The translations under genes were made by a program, and so were the position numbers. DNA of 64,000 nt, from assembly GCA_021234535.1 (NCBI GenBank), contig CM037842.1, positions 23,313,106 to 23,377,105 on the forward strand, in the 5' to 3' direction. Below are positions 45,732 to 57,654 of this stretch, one piece after another (position 1 is the first letter of the stretch; the number at the start of each line of letters is the position of its first letter). The stretch comes from Stichopus chloronotus. Lineage: Eukaryota; Echinodermata; Holothuroidea; Aspidochirotida; Stichopodidae. Below the pieces are notes generated by a model. That model was not told the origin of the DNA. It saw only the letters and a list, made by a program, of their open reading frames with translations, and did not search any database.

Positions 45732-48379
45732 ATACCCTGATGTGAATATGCATGAAGCTACCATAGGCATTCATGTCACACAGTTCAAAGGAGGAATGCA
45801 TGCTTTGTTCCAATCGTATGATGACAGGGTCACTGGCTAAAATGCAACCTGAGCACCATCTGATTGTCATATATCAAGTAAAAGATCTTGCATGGATGGG
45901 GAAATACTGTCAGCACAATGACTGTAGTCTCTTACATAGTGTATTGTGTTTCAAAATGGAAAGATATTGAAATACAAAAAGCAAACAAAAGAACGAAGAG
46001 AAATGTTATTGTGCAAGAACAACTGAACCAGCTGTGTTAAACTGACCATAAAATCATAACAATCTTCTAACTGAAAGGAATTTGCTTTAACAAGCACTTC
46101 ATTTTTCTCTTATTTGCCCCCTGTGATGCATTCTAGCATGCCTCAGAATTGACTTAAGTGACAGCTAAATCATGTTATTAAGTACACAGCTATGTAGAGA
46201 CAAACTTAAAGGAGTTTAAAACCAGATGTATAACTTCAGCTGGGCTATATTTGTCACATGCGTAGGTAAATATTTCTGCTGCTAAATGGAATTAGCATAG
46301 AGAAAGACAAAATTGGTTATTGTCAAGTAAAGGAAGATATTATGATCAACATTTCAGTGGCAGTGCTCTAGACATCATCTATCTTAAACCCTCAATCCGT
46401 AATCCATGTCCTCAGGCCAAATAACTGAACCACCAAACACCAAAATCTAGAATTCAAACTAAAACAGGTTTTGATTCATATGAAACTGGTAAAGGGTAAG
46501 TGAAAGTTAATTAAAAATAAATATCAGGAGCCTAATCAGGGCAGAAAAAAATTGCTTCATGCTATGCAAATGATATGATAGAATCAAAATCAAAGTTCAA
46601 TTTAAGTTTGTTTAATTGGGATAGTATCCATTAATAGTTGTGGCTTAACAACCAATGTTATTACCAAAGTGAGACAAAGACATTTTAAAAATATTTGCCC
46701 AAGTCACGTGCTCTGAGTTATTATCATAAAATCCATCTAATCATTGTTTTAAAGCGTTTATCAATGCAGTGATCAACCGACCTTTGGACTTCTTGAAGGA
46801 TGTTACATCTTACACAGTAAATGTATATTAAAGCTAAGAAATATAACATATATAGAAACCGCTGGCAGCAATTCTAACAGCTTCATATTGACATAGATTA
46901 AAATAAAACTGAGGGTATTAATAGAGAGCGAATGAATACCAATCCATTTGTCAAATTATCAAGTGGCACAAGGAGAACAAGTAAATTCCTCATGACTGAT
47001 TGCTGCTAATTTCTTTATCACAGCCCCCCCTCCCCTTTCATCCTGCCACCTGGTAAAACATTAAAAGGATAGAAAACAAACAGAAGAGTAATAATAAGAA
47101 CAAATATGCAGTATCAAACAAATAGTAAATATTCATAGAAAAATAAACATGAACATGCAAACATACACACACAATGACAAAGAACTTACAAAGCCAGCAG
47201 GTGAGATCTAAGAAACTGAAAGACTGATTATATCGATCAGAATATTAATTAAACTATTAGTTGTATGTATCTTTAATCGATCAATGTCTCCCTGACATAG
47301 TTTAATCAAAATAATCAATCTGGTAATGAATAAGAAATAAACTAACCACAAGTTTAATGCATATTAGATCAGAATAATTGTGTCACCTTATGAGTTTATT
47401 TTAAAGATACTTAGCCATTATCTCAAAGTGATGACATGAGTTTGAGGAAAGTGTAATCATAGAAAATGTATGTCCAACTATATTGCTATTTGAGTGCACC
47501 AAGTAAATAATAAGGGAAAACTACCGAGGCTCAAAATGTCAATTCCATCCAAAGTCTGTGAATTTTAGTAGAAATATCGACTAAAGTTGGGGGTAGTCTA
47601 AAATGTGCTGCAGACAAAACTTATTCAGTCTCACAACTTACTTTGCTTAACAGACTAATGAAAATGATGCACTAGTGCCTTATGCATATTCACTACACAG
47701 CAGCTGATCACAGTTGTTACACCACAACTTACACTAGTAAAGAGCAGTAGCACACACGTGTTGTACAGTACATTTTGTGCTATTATACCTAAACATAGTA
47801 GTGCCGTAACATGCATGAATGTACAAGAACACACAAGATACATAAGTGTGCAAGAACATATTGTGGGCGTGGTTTAACCTTTACAGTAAGGACCATTGTC
47901 TTCAACACCGGAGATCAAATTTTCACCGATTTACACCGTTAAGTTTGAGAAACTTTCAGCATCATTTTTAGTTATTGCACAGACCAAGACAACTATGCAC
48001 AGCATTAGTAGGGTATTGAGGAATATGCAAAAACATACCGAAAATCCTTATGTTTTTAATTTCTTCAAACTTACTCCATCACTTTAACAGTGACAAAACT
48101 ATTGGCAGAAGCAAGCTGCAAGACATGAGAATGTCTAAATCATAGGATCTCACAGAAATTTAAAGTGCATATAGAATGATAGGCAAAAACCAAAATTGCT
48201 ACAAGATTACCAGGTTTTTACTACAAGCTAAAGCTTGAAAGTTAAATATCACTTACTATGTATTTGTTTAGAGAAACAATTTGTCATACTTTCCTGATTT
48301 ATATAAAGTAACTTGACTTCCTAACCTCAAAATCCAATAAAATCAAATCATAATATTCAACAGATTGCAACAGACGTAG
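45732..48379. other. AT-rich interval, no gene assigned
   Basis: No convincing exon on either strand and no tandem structure noted. Confidence 0.35.
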
Positions 48380-49410
48380 AAGTCCTCTTTTAATTTCGTT
48401 ATAAACCTTGCACTCCTTACAAGAGGATTATCAATGAAGTGTCACTCCTGACAAGGGGACTAGCTGTAAAATCTCACACTCATTGACAAATATGACTAGC
48501 CATTCAATGTAAGTCTTCATGAGAGAACTAGCTATGACAAGTCACTCCTAACAAAAGGATTATGAATGAAATGTCACTCCTGGCAAAAGGACAAGCAACT
48601 CTATGTCACTGATGATTTAGAGGATTAGTAATTCAATGTAAGTCCCAACACGTCGGTCAGCTGTGACATATCACTCCAACAAGATTAGCTTTTACTGCCA
48701 CTCCTGATAAGAAGTCTATTAGTTGTCACTCCCTGCAAGAGGATTAGCATCAACCATCACTCCTGAGAGGACGACTAGCCATTAGCTACCACTCCTGATG
48801 AGAGGATTAGCTATTACTTGTCACTCCTGGCAAGAGGATTAGCTTTAACTGTCACTCCTGAGAAGAGGGTTAGCCATTAACTGTCACTCCTAATAACGAG
48901 ATGAGATATTAACTGTGACTCCTAGCAAGAATATTAGCTTTAACTATCACTGCTGAGAAAGGGGGGGGGGGGAGAAAGGGGGAGGGGCTAGTCAGTAAAT
49001 GTCACTCCTGACAAGAGGATTAGCTATTACCTGTCACTCTTGATAAGAGGATTAGCTAGAAGCTGTCACTCCCAGCAGGAGGATTAGCTATTAACTGTCA
49101 CTCTTGATAAGAGGATTAGCTAGAAGCTGTCACTCCCAGCAAGAGGATTAGCTATTATGTGTCACTCCTTATTAAGAGGATTAGTTATTAACTGTCATGC
49201 TAGATTAAAAGTCTAGCTATTAATTGTCACTCATGATAAGGCATCTTGCTACATGAATCATCGCCCCTGATGAGAGGTTTCAGCTACAAACTGTCACTAA
49301 TAACAAGAGGACTAGCTACATGAAGTGTCATCCCTGGCAAGAGGATTAACATTACCTGTCACTCCTGAAAAGAAGACTAGTGATTAACCAATACTCCTGA
49401 GAAGACATGA
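48380..49410 (+). repeat. ~32-bp minisatellite, about 30 units
   Basis: Unit of the form gtcactcctgataagaggat followed by tagctattaact. Near 49,000-49,170 units are exactly 32 bp and alternate between two subtypes (tagctattaact and tagctagaagct), so the local period is 64. Units on either side are more diverged. A poly-G tract with an agaaaggggg duplication interrupts at about 48,958-48,985. Confidence 0.8.
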
Positions 49411-50459
49411 CATTTTACGAATGAAACTGAACAGGTTGTGAACTTTACTAGAATCATTAAAACACAGAAGATTACCAAGAACCCAAGGGCACTGTGGTTC
49501 CTTGCACAGATGAACAGAAATGTAAATTATGAAGTTAAAGAAGCATTTTGTATTATTTTGCACAATAGTCCATATGGCCCATTTCTGACCATGAAACATC
49601 ACTTTTGTAAAATAAAATCTGTAAAAAAGGAAACATATTTCATGATTTAAAAAAAAAATTTGGACATTGTACCCCAAACATGACACCCACATGGAACCAC
49701 TTCCAAAGAACTAACGTGACCAACCATCAACAGCGTTACATGCAACCTGTAAGAGAAGAAGTATTTTGCAAGATTTCACAAAAGCCCATGGGCACTATGG
49801 TTCCTTGGAATATACGTACTGTAAAATGATATACTGAGTTCATGAATATCAAAGAAGCCATTTCAATTACATAATGCAACGAATTGACGATATTAATTCC
49901 TGCAATATACAGCAATATCCCATTCATTTTACAAAGCACAAACAGCTGTAAATCTTTCATGTAAAGCCATAAAGAAAGGAATTTTGCAAATTGCAATAAC
50001 GCTTATCATATCTATGCCCCTTTAAAGGTCAACTAACACTGACAGCATATGCCCTGGAGGGAACTCCTGGAGTCTTATTTCCACTGGTAAGTACACCAAC
50101 TGATTTTTTTCTTTCATTGTGTCTTGCCCACCTTACTAATTAAAAGCCATATACATCAATGAACACATTACCAGTAAAGCACACGGACATGACTTGATCC
50201 AGGCAAAACTTGCTGGTATGAGCACCCACAGTGCTTCCCCACAGCACTGTTGCTTCAATTGGTCATGAAACTGCTTTCTTAAGCAGCACTACCATAATTT
50301 ACTGGAGGGGAACTGATGGAACATTTAGGCATCCATAGCATAAAAATGGGACAAACGAATTTCAGTAACCAAAGTCAATTACCCACAGCACATACACAAA
50401 ATTCTACATTTTCTGTACACTCTTACACAAACTGAAGTAGACAATGCTAATAACATTGA
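49411..50459. other. Interval with two short related repeat pieces
   Basis: 'cccaagggcactgtggttcc' near 49,482 and 'cccatgggcactatggttcc' near 49,784 are two copies of a word resembling the head of the ~145-bp family. Otherwise nothing is assigned. A short segment before a gtaagt donor at 50,087 has no supporting frame. Confidence 0.35.
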
Positions 50460-50950
50460 AAACAAAAAAAACATGGTCATGTGCCTAAGATCTAACAACA
50501 CCTTCCCACCAAATTTGAAGCAAATCGGACAAGGCTCTACAAAGATATTACCATGTCAGGAATTTTACATTACAGTCCTGCCCACTCATAACCATGCAAA
50601 CTACAGTCACCAAAAACAATAGGGCACATTTACTCAAAATGATACATGTACACACCATGTTTGAAAAGATTTGAACCCTCGATTACTGAGTTATCGTCCC
50701 ACATACCTCACATTCCAATTGTGACATTAAGCCCTGGTCACTCATTAATATGCAAGATACGAGCACCAAATCCGACAGGGCACATCTACTCAATATGACA
50801 CACATACACACGAAGTTTGAGAAAAATTGAGGGCTCCTTTATTGAGTTATTGCGCCAAACTGTGTCACATTCTTATGGCGTCACATACACATACACACAT
50901 GCCGACTTGACTGCATTGGTTCCTTTGTCAACACAAGGAACCAAAAATCA
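50460..50950 (+). repeat. Tandem repeat pair with CA-rich tail and hairpin
   Basis: Two diverged units contain 'cactcataaccatgcaaacta'/'cactcattaatatgcaagat', then 'agggcacatttactcaaaat'/'agggcacatctactcaatat', then 'gagttatcg'/'gagttattg'. The block ends in cacatacacatacacaca and a hairpin (ggttccttt...caaggaacc, about 50,919-50,943). It is related in design to the ~145-bp family. Confidence 0.55.
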
Positions 50951-51950
50951 TTACTGACAGGTGAAGGGGTGCGCTGTCAGGGTCTCAAAGCAAAACTAAT
51001 AAATGACAGATTTAGAGAACAACACCACTATAATGAAGGATATTTTTCAACTAATTCAATCTTATAAGGTTAGTAATGATAAACTTAGAGTGAGCAAATT
51101 ATGAATAAAATGGTTTATAGATTTCCCTTCAAACAGCATATAGTTGTTTGAAATGTTAAGCAATAAATATAATTTAACCTTAGAAAATAGTTTGTTAATG
51201 GAAGCAAATATTACAGAAAATAAATAAAGTGATATCAATTTTCCATGAGAAAGAAATCTGATGTTTTGTTTTAAGCATTAATGTTCACAATAAACCTTCT
51301 AAACGTGGTAACCTCTTCATTCATATCATGGGACTGTCATTTCAAGGGTTTGTGGAACACCCTTAGCTCACAGTTCTGCAAAGGACAAGGAAAAGACACA
51401 AGTGTAAATTCTTTCTTGCAAACAAAGATTTTGCACAAAAACAAGGCATTTGGAGTTTTCCATACCACTACATGTACAAAATAAGCAGAATATCATTACT
51501 TAAATGTTCTAAGGATACAGGCAACATGCTGATGGAGTTCTACAGTAAAGCACTTATTCATAGTATTACCTACAATGATTGTGTCTATGGTACTTCATGA
51601 CACATGCCCGCATTTACTGTATTTATGGTAGTTCTTGACGCATGTCCACATTAATTACTCAGAACTATCATATCAACCAGGTATAGTATGTTAGTTGATA
51701 ATGTACCCATCCTATGGGTATCTGCGTGAAAAAAAAATGCTGGGGGATGGACAGTAAATCTTTTCATTGAATACCTGTAGATCAGGTGGAATTTCTTACA
51801 CCCACAGAAGAATGTAGATGCAGTTTTAAGCCAGCCTATTTCATCAGGGATAGCTGAATAAGGCACAAAGCTTCGGTGTGGAAGAAAAGGACTAATGACA
51901 CTTTCTAAGCAGAGAGCCACTATCAGTTGGCACGTAGATCACAGAGAAAA
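50951..51950. other. Interval with nothing assigned
   Basis: No exon or repeat recognised. Confidence 0.35.
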
Positions 51951-51954
51951 TATT

Positions 51955-52928
51955 CAACAACCAGAAACCCGAAAGGCGTTGTGGTTTCGATGATTCAATT
52001 CTGAGCACTTTGAATCTAGCATATTGCATAAGGTGGAGATGTGTTGGCCCTTTAATGACCTTTGATCTCCACCATCCCACCAAAAGAATAGATTAGCATA
52101 ACAGGGGTGTCACATTTAGCCGCAACAGAGTGAGTATATGACAATACTTCCATGGTGTGCATTATTATCTTGGTGGATGTCCATACCAACATGTCAACCA
52201 TCCTATGTGTGCCAAAGTCAGGAAATACACGAAATCTTGATTTGGTGGGCTATATTTTTTAATTAGGATACAAACAAAATATGAGCCATGTGCAAGCTTC
52301 TTTTCTGGAGATATGTTTACAAAGGTTTGACTTCAAATGACCTTTGACCTTCAGCAAAAACAGTAGGGTCCTTCTATTCAATGTGCTACACCTACATGCC
52401 AAATATGAGATCTGTCCAAGCTTCCTTTCTTGAGATATTGTGTTTCCAAGGTTTTCACAATTTGACGCCTGTCGTCCCCAAATGACCATTGACCTCAACC
52501 AAAAACAATGGGGTTCTTCTTATCAATGTGGTACACCTACATACTAAATATGAGATTTGTCCAGGCTTCCCTTCTTGAGATAACTTGTTTAATGTTTTTC
52601 ACAATTTGACCCCTGTTGACCCCATATGACCTTTGGCTACCTCCAAAAAGGATGCAATCTTTCTATTCAATGTGATACACCTACATAATAAATGAGATCT
52701 TTCCAAGCTTTCCTTCTTGAGATATCGTGTTTACACAATTTTACAAGTTGATCCCTGTTGACCCCAAATGACCTTTGACCTCCACCAAGAACAACAGGGT
52801 TTTTTCTACTCAATATGGTATGTACGTACATAACACACACACACATCCATCCATCCATCCATCCATCCATCCACACATCCATCCATCCATCCATCCATCC
52901 ATCCATCCATCCATCCATCCATCCATTC
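51955..52928 (+). repeat. ~145-bp DR1 repeat element, copy 2, with CATC tail
   Basis: The head 'caaccagaaacccgaaaggc' followed by 'gttgtggtttcga' starts the block. Units follow with key words near 52,056, 52,332, 52,477, 52,617 and 52,762 (period ~140-145 after the first). Each has 'cttcttgagatat' and 'ctacacctacat'. Perfect TGACCTTTGACCT occurs at 52,338-52,350 and 52,769-52,781. The tail is an (AC) run followed by a (CATC)n microsatellite at 52,845-52,926. The block lies just downstream of the RABAC1 stop codon. Confidence 0.7.
52845..52926 (+). repeat. (CATC)n microsatellite
   Basis: About 18 near-perfect catc units with one 'cacacatc' interruption. Confidence 0.95.
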
Positions 52929-53116
52929 AAAGATTATAAAAGAAGGTGATAAGTACCTACGGTGGAAATATTGCAATTCAATCCATCTACATATTCAAGA
53001 CATTTATAAGGCATGGGTTGTCATGACATGTTGCAGTTTATACATAGACCTTGAAGAACAGGTTGATATAACTGTAAAATGTAAGGAGAACCTGAAAGAA
53101 TGAGTTGAAAGGTTGC

Positions 53117-53214
53117 TTACACTTCCTCCATCATGAGTTCGGCCTCTGAGTCCAATGCATCCATATCTGAGTTGTAAAATACCGCATGCAGCATTATTGC
53201 TACAAATGAGGCCC
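53117..53214 (-). CDS. RABAC1: RABAC1 (PRA1), last coding exon
   Basis: After the acceptor 'catttcag' two bases complete a glycine codon. Then 31 residues follow, starting ASFVAIMLHAVFYNSDMDAL and ending DSEAELMMEEV, then TAA at 53,117-53,119. This is the C-terminal end of the fourth membrane segment and the short acidic cytosolic tail of the prenylated Rab acceptor. Vertebrate RABAC1 tails have the same layout, with alanine and phenylalanine then an acidic stretch ending in V. Phase 1 entry agrees with the donor at 56,420. The exon is an island between two blocks of the ~145-bp repeat (51,955-52,928 and 53,242-53,830). No polyadenylation signal could be assigned with confidence. Confidence 0.85.
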
Positions 53215-53241
53215 CTGAAATGAAAAACAACAAAAAACATT

Positions 53242-53830
53242 AACCAGAATGCAGAAATGCATTGTGGTTTTGATAATCCGGTTACAATTTTTTTTTTTCT
53301 GAATCTGATATAATAGCATTAGTATGTGTTACTTTAAGCTCATTTGGCTTTATGTGAAATATGCGATCTGTACAAGCTTCCTTTCTTGAGATCATTTTTA
53401 CAAGGCTGTCACAATTTGACCCTATTTGATATTGAATAACCTTTGACCTCCATTAAAGACCGACTGGATCTTGTGCTCAGCAGGATGCAACTACATAATG
53501 AATATGACATCTGTCCAAGCTTCCCATCTTGAGATATGATGTTTACAAGAATTTCAGCAATAATGTGACCCTGTTGACCTCAAATGACCTTTGACCTTCA
53601 CCAAAGACAAAGACATTCTTGTATACTTAATGAGATACACCTTTAATCTAATTCGGGGATCTGCCCAAGTTTTCCTTCTTGAGATACCATGTTTACAATA
53701 TTTTCACAATTTTACCCCTGTCGACCTCAAATGACCTGTGAACTCCCCCCAAAAACAACAGAATCCTTCTACTCAATGTGCTACACCTACATAATAAATA
53801 TGAGATCTTTCCAAGCTAACCACACATGGC
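53242..53830 (+). repeat. ~145-bp DR1 repeat element, copy 3 (RABAC1 intron 3)
   Basis: The head 'taaccagaatgcagaaatgc' with 'attgtggttttga' begins at 53,242. Units follow with key words near 53,428, 53,577 and 53,722. One perfect TGACCTTTGACCT lies at 53,585-53,597. It ends without a clear microsatellite tail. Confidence 0.65.
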
Positions 53831-55369
53831 CCTCTCCAGTGAGAAAAGTTGCTACAGCCAAAAAAATGCTCAACTTAAATGGCTTTACCTTGGCTAAAAT
53901 AAATTTTACTATGGCATCTTTAATAATGATTATACTTACAAGTCACAATCACCTGTTATAGTAGATACATTTATATGTTAGGCTACAGCAAAAGTCCCAA
54001 TTCACTCTGGACAAAAATGTTTAGTAGAAGGAAACCTTCAAATTAAATTTTGCGAAAATATTGCCGATTATTAGTTTAGGTAATTTGCACATGTCATGTA
54101 AATGTTTTTGGCATTTTTGACCACTGAGGCATTTTCGATATTTTTGACTTCCGATCCTGCTTTCCTGAACTGCACTATAATATGTTAGTCATTTTAAGCA
54201 GTTTCAACCAACTTCAGAGAACATTTTTGTTGTTCGAGCTGTATCATTTCGTTAATATGTATATTACCTTATGTTACAAAAAATGAATGAAATATGAGAA
54301 GCTGACAGACAAATGAGTTTAGAAATCAATAACTGAGAAGTGAAAAACACTCTGGTCATTTCATGAATCGAACCCCAGCAGTGCCATCCAAGCTGACGTA
54401 GACCTAACAACAGCATCCGACAGTATAGGTTAATGAAACCAACCTTCTACCAAATGTTTTGACAGGAAAATTTAAGCAAACCGTGGGGAAATTGCGTAGA
54501 TTACAAGAATGAAGATTACATATGTTACCAGCTTCATGCAATGTGAAAATTGTAGTCACAAACCTTGAATTAGCTCCAAAAAATGTAAAAAGCCAGCCTT
54601 TACTAACGTTCTACTATTTTTTTATTATGAAGCTGAATCAACAGTTCTCACTTTTACGCAGTTTGATAGAACGTGGAGCTACTTCAGAATATCTTATAAC
54701 TGGGATTCCTATCACCATTCTTCAATTGCAGTAACACAACACTCCTCTTGCAACGCAATGCAACAGCTGCCCATTAATGTTATTTCTGAACCCAACCATT
54801 TCTGTCGGAATACAAAACCATTAAACAATTTATTCATTCATGATCACTTGTTTTCAACAAAACCTATACAAATAAAACCCCAAATACAAAATTAATTTCT
54901 TATATTCATAGTTTGAAATTCAGAAAACTTTAATTTGAAAATCCTCAGACCCAAAGGCGGCGATAACTAATTTTCATGATGCATCTTGTCCAAAAATGTT
55001 CAATTTTCTTCCAACAGTTTGCTCCCAAATTGCTCCCAAAAAACTCAGACAATCTTGGACAAAATACCTTTGGACACCCCGCTCCCCTGTTCAATGTTGG
55101 CTGTAGGATTGTCGTTCAAAGTGTACATTCACTCTTATAGCGCAACATTGGAAAGACGATTATAAAGATAATTACCTTACCTAAGCGAGCAGATATCAAC
55201 ATTGGTTTCTTCACATGGCTTTACTTTTTGCTAGGTATTATCCATTTTTCAGGGTATACCTGCTATTTTTGGTATGTACTTGTTAGCAATTAATTTTAAT
55301 ACCATTTGGAAAGTTGTCAATGCCATGCCTAGGTATACCAGGTATATCGACATAGCTTCTTTACGAGGT
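53831..55369. other. RABAC1 intron 3, unassigned part
   Basis: AT-rich intron sequence with no recognised exon; short open frames only. Confidence 0.4.
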
Positions 55370-55760
55370 TTTCACACTTTGACCCTTGTTGACCTCAAAT
55401 GACCTTTGACCTCCATTAAAAATGATAGCATTCTTGTACTCTATAAGACACACCTACATACTTCAGGACATCTGTCCTTCTTGAGATATTGTGTTAAAGG
55501 TTTTCACATTTTGACCACTGTTGACTTCAAATGACCTCTGACCTCCACCAACAGGTCTCTTCTACTCAATGTGGTACACCTACATACTAAATATGAAATT
55601 TGTCCCAAGCTTCGCTTCTTGAGATATCGTGTTTACAAGGTTTTCACAATTTGACTCCTGTTGACCCCAAATGACACTACAAATGATAGGATGTTTCTAC
55701 TCAATGTGGTACACCTACATAGTAAATATGAGATCTTTCCAAGCTGCATAGGTTCCTTTG
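55370..55760 (+). repeat. ~145-bp DR1 repeat, copy 4 (RABAC1 intron 3)
   Basis: Units with key words near 55,393, 55,527 and 55,660. A perfect TGACCTTTGACCT lies at 55,400-55,412 and a one-mismatch version at about 55,534. 'gtggtacacctacatactaa' recurs near 55,569 and 55,704. Confidence 0.65.
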
Positions 55761-55849
55761 CTGACAGAGGTACTGAAAAATGTTCATTTTTAACATTTTT
55801 CCAGTACATTTTTCCCTTTGCCACTCCAAATCACCTCAAACAAATCATG

Positions 55850-56010
55850 AGTATGCACTCTGATCATATATAAGTGAACATGCCCTGTTTACATGTAGAT
55901 GAATATGAATACAAATGAATATGAACTGTGTACATGAGAATGAATATATACTCTGTCCATTTAAATGATTATGCACTGTGTTCATCACATATAGATGAAT
56001 GTGCACTTTG
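55850..56010 (+). repeat. Short degenerate repeat, ~35 bp
   Basis: 'atgcactctgatcatatata', 'atgaactgtgtacatgagaa', 'atgcactgtgttcatcacat' and similar words recur about every 35-40 bp. Confidence 0.45.
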
Positions 56011-56419
56011 TCAATATCACAATGAAAGTACTGTATGTTAAAGATTCTGTCATCATCCTTATTCTACATTGTAGTGTTTTGTCATTTACCTAATATGGAC
56101 TTAATACAGTACTTTTGCAAATGAGTGCCTGTCATAGCATGCAACATCCTGATTAGAGCTTATTGACAAAAGCTCAAAAATTGTCACAACGTCCATGCAC
56201 AAGAAAAATATACATTGCGTGGAAAATTAGTAGCCACAGGGGTATGCAGTAATATGAAATTTGTAAGGGCAGAGTGGTAAAAATCTTCATTGTGTAACAA
56301 CTATCTATTGCAGATTTCTAAAGCAATCAGAAATTTACGATAAACAGTTACAACTACAAGGAAGTCTTTTTAAATCATTAAAGACAAATACAGAGTTATC
56401 TATAAAAGGCTCAACTCAC

Positions 56420-56521
56420 CTATGACCCAAAAGAATGCTGATCCAGCACCAATGAGGAAAAACACAGGCAAAGAACAACCAGCAATAGCAAGATACTGCT
56501 GGAAGAGAGTCAACTCATAAC
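56420..56521 (-). CDS. RABAC1: RABAC1 (PRA1), third visible coding exon
   Basis: Acceptor 'gttttttag' and donor 'gtgagt' bound an exon of 102 bases that enters with two bases of a glycine codon and leaves with one. It encodes YELTLFQQYLAIAGCSLPVF followed by FLIGAGSAFFWVI, which forms the short loop and the second hydrophobic hairpin (third and fourth membrane segments) of the PRA1 fold. In mammals the matching sequence has the same pattern: alanine-glycine, then P.F.LAGAGSA.FWV. The match of GAGSA.FWV in particular identifies the PRA1 family. Both neighbouring exon phases agree. Confidence 0.9.
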
Positions 56522-57556
56522 CTAAAAAACAAATTTAACAATAATTCTAAAAATACATAAAAAATACAATAACAATCAAGCTACAAAGAGTGAAGAATGA
56601 ATAATGAAAGGGAGCCATATCATGTGTCCACAGTTAACATCAAGGACAAGAACAGTTCTTATAATCCACACTGCTTGATATCTGCATGTGGATTTGGTAG
56701 CAGAAATGTCCCCAAATTGCAGAAGATTCCATGTACTGAAACCATAACCCTTCAAAGGTTGAGGTTTCAAGTTTCTGGCATTGGTTTCCTCATTTAGTGT
56801 TTGTGTTTGACATCAGTCCAGATATGGAGAGAGTAACATTGACACATGACAGACAGTAATATCTACCAGGCCACAAATAGTGCTGAGGGGCCTATACAAG
56901 ACATAAAGTGCTCTAAATTAACTTTTACAAGGGATGTGTTCTTCATCACTGGGACTCTTTTGATTTTGCAATGGCAAGTTTTCCTCAATGTAATACATCT
57001 ACCTATTATGACATCACTTCTTTGCTCACAAAAACTTTTAAACTTAAACCCCCATTGACCTCATATGACCTATCACTATTACATAAGGAGCATACGCTTG
57101 TAATCTTTAATGCAATGCACTTACATACAAACACATGAACTCAGTCCAAGGATGATACTGCTGACCACAAACAACTTGTAATCTCTAGCACTGAGGGCAG
57201 GTTTTGTGTGCTTAATGTGGTCTAAATACCACTTATGAAATCAGTAAACCCCAATCTACATTTCTATATCTGCTTTGAGAAACTTTATCAAAGTTGGGTA
57301 CATTCTGCCAATTTCCTTAGAAAAGTTCCATTTATGTATTTTATGTAGTTATTTTTCTTTTTTTGGGGATGGGGGTGGGTTCATGATCTTGTAAAAACAG
57401 TCCCCCTAGGACTTGTTCTGAAAGTTAATAAGTACATGACAATGTTTCCTAAAACTAAATCAGCTACTTACAACTGACATCATTTGAAGTCTTAACAATT
57501 CATTCCTATGTTATATTTCTATTGCACAAGCAACTGAAACAACAAACATTTCCTAC

Positions 57557-57654
57557 CTGCAATACTCAATTTTTTTCCGGCGTTTTTGACACTCACGAAA
57601 TAAAAGGCACCAAACAGTCCAGCTAAAGCTATCAGCAGAAGAGGAGATGTGATT
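57557..57654 (-). CDS. RABAC1: RABAC1 (PRA1), second visible coding exon
   Basis: Acceptor 'cttttaattacag' and donor 'gtagga' enclose 98 bases. The first base completes a leucine codon with the previous exon; then 32 residues follow, ITSPLLLIALAGLFGAFYFV, SVKNAGKKLSIA, with the last base opening a glycine codon. The TSP.LL.ALA..FGA segment is the second half of the first hydrophobic hairpin of prenylated Rab acceptor proteins. The donor is weaker than those of the other exons but the phase continuity into 56,521 is exact. Confidence 0.9.

Noticed and set aside
48380..49410. CRISPR array
   Set aside because: Units are contiguous 32-bp repeats without unique spacers, and the window is eukaryotic.
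50040..50086. Small exon ending at the gtaagt donor at 50,087
   Set aside because: About 40 bases, no coding support and no partner exon.
52667..52930. 87-codon minus-strand frame beginning with [12 protein letters not shown] repeats
   Set aside because: Translation of the (CATC)n microsatellite.
54360..54385. tRNA T-arm (reverse of tcgaaccccagca)
   Set aside because: No matching D arm or acceptor stem within tRNA length on the minus strand.
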